Origin: Frateuria_A sp035944355
GTDB taxonomy: Bacteria; Pseudomonadota; Gammaproteobacteria; Xanthomonadales; Rhodanobacteraceae
Reading direction: 5' to 3'
NCBI RefSeq assembly: GCF_035944355.1
Contig: NZ_DASZBH010000009.1
Span: 1-64,000, forward strand
DNA length: 64,000 bases
Below are positions 62,116 through 64,000 of this stretch, in pieces (the first letter of the stretch is position 1; the number at the start of each line of letters is the position of its first letter). Under the pieces are notes generated by a model. That model did no database searches, was not told the origin of the DNA, and saw only the letters and a list, made by a program, of their open reading frames with translations. Both the position numbers and the translations under genes were made by a program.

Positions 62116-62946
62116 ATGCCCACTGTCCCGCCCGGCAGCCTGTCGGTAGTGGCCACGCCGATCGGCAACCGCGACGACCTCTCGCCGCGCGCGGTGGCCG
62201 CGTTGCGCGCGGCCGACGTGATCGCCGCCGAGGACACCCGCCATAGCCGCCCGCTGTTGCTTCACTACAACATCGATACGCCGCTGGTGGCGTTGCACGA
62301 ACACAACGAGCGCGAGGCGGTCGATGCGCTGGTGCGCCGTATGCTCGATGGGCAATCGGTCGCGCTGATCTCCGACGCCGGCACGCCGCTGGTTTCCGAC
62401 CCGGGCTTCCGCCTGGTGCGCGCGGCGCGCGTGGCCGGCATCCGCTGCGTGCCGGTGCCCGGCGCCTGCGCGGCGATCGCGGCGCTGTCGGTGGCGGGCT
62501 TGCCCAGCGACCGTTTCGTATTCGAGGGCTTCCTGCCGCCGAAGGCGGCCGCGCGGCGTGCGCGCCTGCAGGAGCTCGCCGGCGAGTCGCGCACGCTCAT
62601 CTTCTATGAGTCATCGCACCGCGTGGCCGAAAGCCTGGCCGACATGCGCGAGATTTTCGGCGGCGCGCGCGAGGCGGTGCTGGCGCGGGAACTCACCAAG
62701 CTGTTCGAGACCGTGATCGGCGAACCGCTCGCCGATCTGGCTGCCCGTGTCGAGGGGGACTCCGACCAGCAGCGCGGCGAGTGCGTGCTCCTGGTCGGTG
62801 GCCGCGGTGAGGAAGCCGATGCGCGCCTGGCCGAAGGCCAGCGCGTGTTCGCGCTGCTGCGCGAGGAGCTGCCTCCCGCCAAGGCCGCCAAAATGGCCGC
62901 CGCGATCACCGGCGCGCCGCGCAAGAGCCTGTACGAGGCTTCCTAG
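62116..62946 (+). CDS. rsmI: 16S rRNA 2'-O-ribose C1402 methyltransferase
   Basis: The 276-residue protein has LSVVATPIGNRDDLSPRAVAAL, AEDTRHSRPLL, ALISDAGTPLVSDPG and the VPGACAAIAALSVAGL block of RsmI. It methylates the ribose of C1402 in the decoding centre. GGAG lies 5 bp before the ATG at 62116. Divergent from lpoA, the conserved arrangement in gammaproteobacteria. rnpB follows after about 85 bp. Confidence 0.96.
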   Translation: MPTVPPGSLSVVATPIGNRDDLSPRAVAALRAADVIAAEDTRHSRPLLLHYNIDTPLVALHEHNEREAVDALVRRMLDGQSVALISDAGTPLVSDPGFRLVRAARVAGIRCVPVPGACAAIAALSVAGLPSDRFVFEGFLPPKAAARRARLQELAGESRTLIFYESSHRVAESLADMREIFGGAREAVLARELTKLFETVIGEPLADLAARVEGDSDQQRGECVLLVGGRGEEADARLAEGQRVFALLREELPPAKAAKMAAAITGAPRKSLYEAS

Positions 62947-63018
62947 AGTGGCGGCGTCCGGCCGGTCGCCTGGCTTCACGCGCTCGTTCGCCAGTCCCCA
63001 TTCCTGACCCGGGGGCAC

Positions 63019-63024
63019 TACAAT
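63019..63024 (+). promoter_or_regulatory. -10 box of rnpB
   Basis: TACAAT ends 6 bp before the predicted 5' end of RNase P RNA. The -35 is not clear. Confidence 0.6.
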
Positions 63025-63030
63025 TGCCCG

Positions 63031-63393
<363 letters not shown>

Positions 63394-63429
63394 TCTTGTG
63401 CGGCGGTGCGCCCCTGGCGTGCCGCCGGG

Positions 63430-63472
63430 AAAGGCCAGGGTGGCGCGGAACACGGCGCTGCCCTGGCCTTTT
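63430..63472 (+). terminator. Terminator of rnpB
   Basis: AAAGGCCAGGG (63430-63440) pairs with CCCTGGCCTTT, followed by a short T-run (TTTT). The 20-nt loop can itself pair weakly. Confidence 0.75.
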
Positions 63473-63665
63473 GCGTTTCGTGCCGCCGGGGACGGGCGTG
63501 CACTGAACATGTTCAGCCCTCTCCACCGGCGGCAGCGCCCTGATGTGGCTCGCAAGGCATTTTGAAAAATCCCTAGCTTTCAAGCACCTTGCCGACCTTC
63601 CTCTTAAATGGCTGGAAATACGTCCACACTGCTGCCTTTCTCCTTGATTCGCAAGCAAAAATCCC

Positions 63666-63694
63666 TTGACGTCTCAAGAGGCGAGACGTATGGT
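63666..63694 (+). promoter_or_regulatory. mraZ (division/cell-wall cluster) promoter
   Basis: TTGACG (63666-63671), 17-bp spacer, TATGGT (63689-63694). The last base of the -10 is the first base of the first MraZ repeat. Confidence 0.75.
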
Positions 63695-63728
63695 GGGACC
63701 CTGTGTGAAATTGTGGGAACGAGTGGGG
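63694..63728 (+). promoter_or_regulatory. MraZ operator: four TGGGN-type repeats at 10-bp period
   Basis: TGGGA (63694), TGTGA (63704, degenerate), TGGGA (63714) and TGGGG (63724), each separated by 5 bp. MraZ of E. coli binds TGGGN direct repeats with this spacing to repress its own operon. Confidence 0.8.
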
Positions 63729-63735
63729 TCTACGG

Positions 63736-64000
63736 GTGTTCCAGGGCGAAACCGCCATTACCGTCGATGACAAGGGCCGACTGGCCATCCCGACCGCGTA
63801 TCGGGAGCTGGTCGCGGGCGCCTGCGCCAATCGGCTGGTGATCACCTACAGCCCCTTCGAAACGGGCTGCCTGTGGCTGTTCCCCTACGCCGAGTGGGAA
63901 AAGGTGCGCGACCAGGTCAACGCGCTGCCGATGGTCAAAGCGCCGCACCGCAACCTGCAGATGAAACTGGTGGGCGCGGCGACCGTGGTCGAGCCGGACG
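63736..64000 (+). CDS. mraZ: Transcriptional regulator MraZ (partial, runs off the right edge)
   Basis: The 88 residues present, VFQGETAITVDDKGRLAIPTAYRE onward, show the first AbrB-like half and the start of the second half (KLVGAATVVEPD). The start is GTG, which is read as Met. MraZ is an octameric DNA-binding regulator encoded at the head of the division and cell-wall cluster and represses that cluster. The gene after it, outside the window, should be rsmH (mraW). Confidence 0.96.
   Translation, partial: MFQGETAITVDDKGRLAIPTAYRELVAGACANRLVITYSPFETGCLWLFPYAEWEKVRDQVNALPMVKAPHRNLQMKLVGAATVVEPD

Larger units (their letters stand above)
63394..63735. other. Gap between rnpB and mraZ
   Basis: No gene in 342 bp. 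It holds the rnpB terminator (63430-63472) and, at the right end, the mraZ promoter and operator array (63666-63728). The middle 190 bp show nothing definite. Confidence 0.6.

Overview
The window is high-GC DNA from a gammaproteobacterium, most likely a Xanthomonadales member of the Rhodanobacteraceae type (Rhodanobacter, Dyella, Frateuria and relatives). The evidence is the lpoA-yraN / rsmI-rnpB-mraZ block at the right end, an S-adenosylhomocysteine riboswitch before ahcY, a CysN-CysC fusion, and the style of the house-keeping genes. The genus is inferred from gene content only; no search was run.

Region 1 (1-27 kb) is a polysaccharide locus of the Wzx/Wzy kind. It holds the end of a UDP-glucose dehydrogenase, a pyruvyl transferase, three family 2 and two family 4 glycosyltransferases, an EpsG-like polymerase, a flippase, a WecA/MraY-like initiating transferase and a TupA-like ATP-grasp ligase. 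Three secreted right-handed beta-helix proteins lie in its middle. Two features stand out. One protein of 1036 residues carries two complete asparagine-synthetase-like PP-loop modules in tandem. Two sulfotransferases sit directly upstream of cysD and a cysN-cysC fusion, the enzymes that make PAPS, and an SLC13-type anion permease closes the locus. The simplest reading is an exopolysaccharide decorated with pyruvate, sulfate and perhaps amino-acid or amide groups. Export genes (Wza/Wzc type) are not in the window and may lie to the left.

Region 2 (27-44.9 kb) is mostly house-keeping: trmB, a large Trp-rich FecR-like/DUF6600 envelope protein, tRNA-Gly(CCC), a retropepsin-like protease gene with rimK, an OmpR/EnvZ-type two-component pair with a structured leader, ilvE, a DUF4124 protein, metF, ahcY with its SAH riboswitch, ppc, a formaldehyde-dehydrogenase-like enzyme and an Uup-type ABC-F ATPase. 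metF, ahcY and, further right, metK form the methyl cycle.

Region 3 (44.9-57.6 kb) holds a translationally coupled glycosyltransferase/debranching-enzyme pair, a TPR-containing Ser/Thr kinase, a D,D-carboxypeptidase, metK, dusB, a nucleoside-permease-like MFS protein and a LysE-type exporter. Region 4 (57.6-64 kb) holds a uracil-DNA-glycosylase-like protein, an FAD-linked oxidase, yraN-lpoA, rsmI, rnpB and the start of mraZ, which opens the division and cell-wall cluster and has an array of four MraZ operator repeats.

No insertion sequence, prophage, CRISPR array or rRNA was seen. Short palindromes of the CTCTCC...GGAGAG kind recur between genes.
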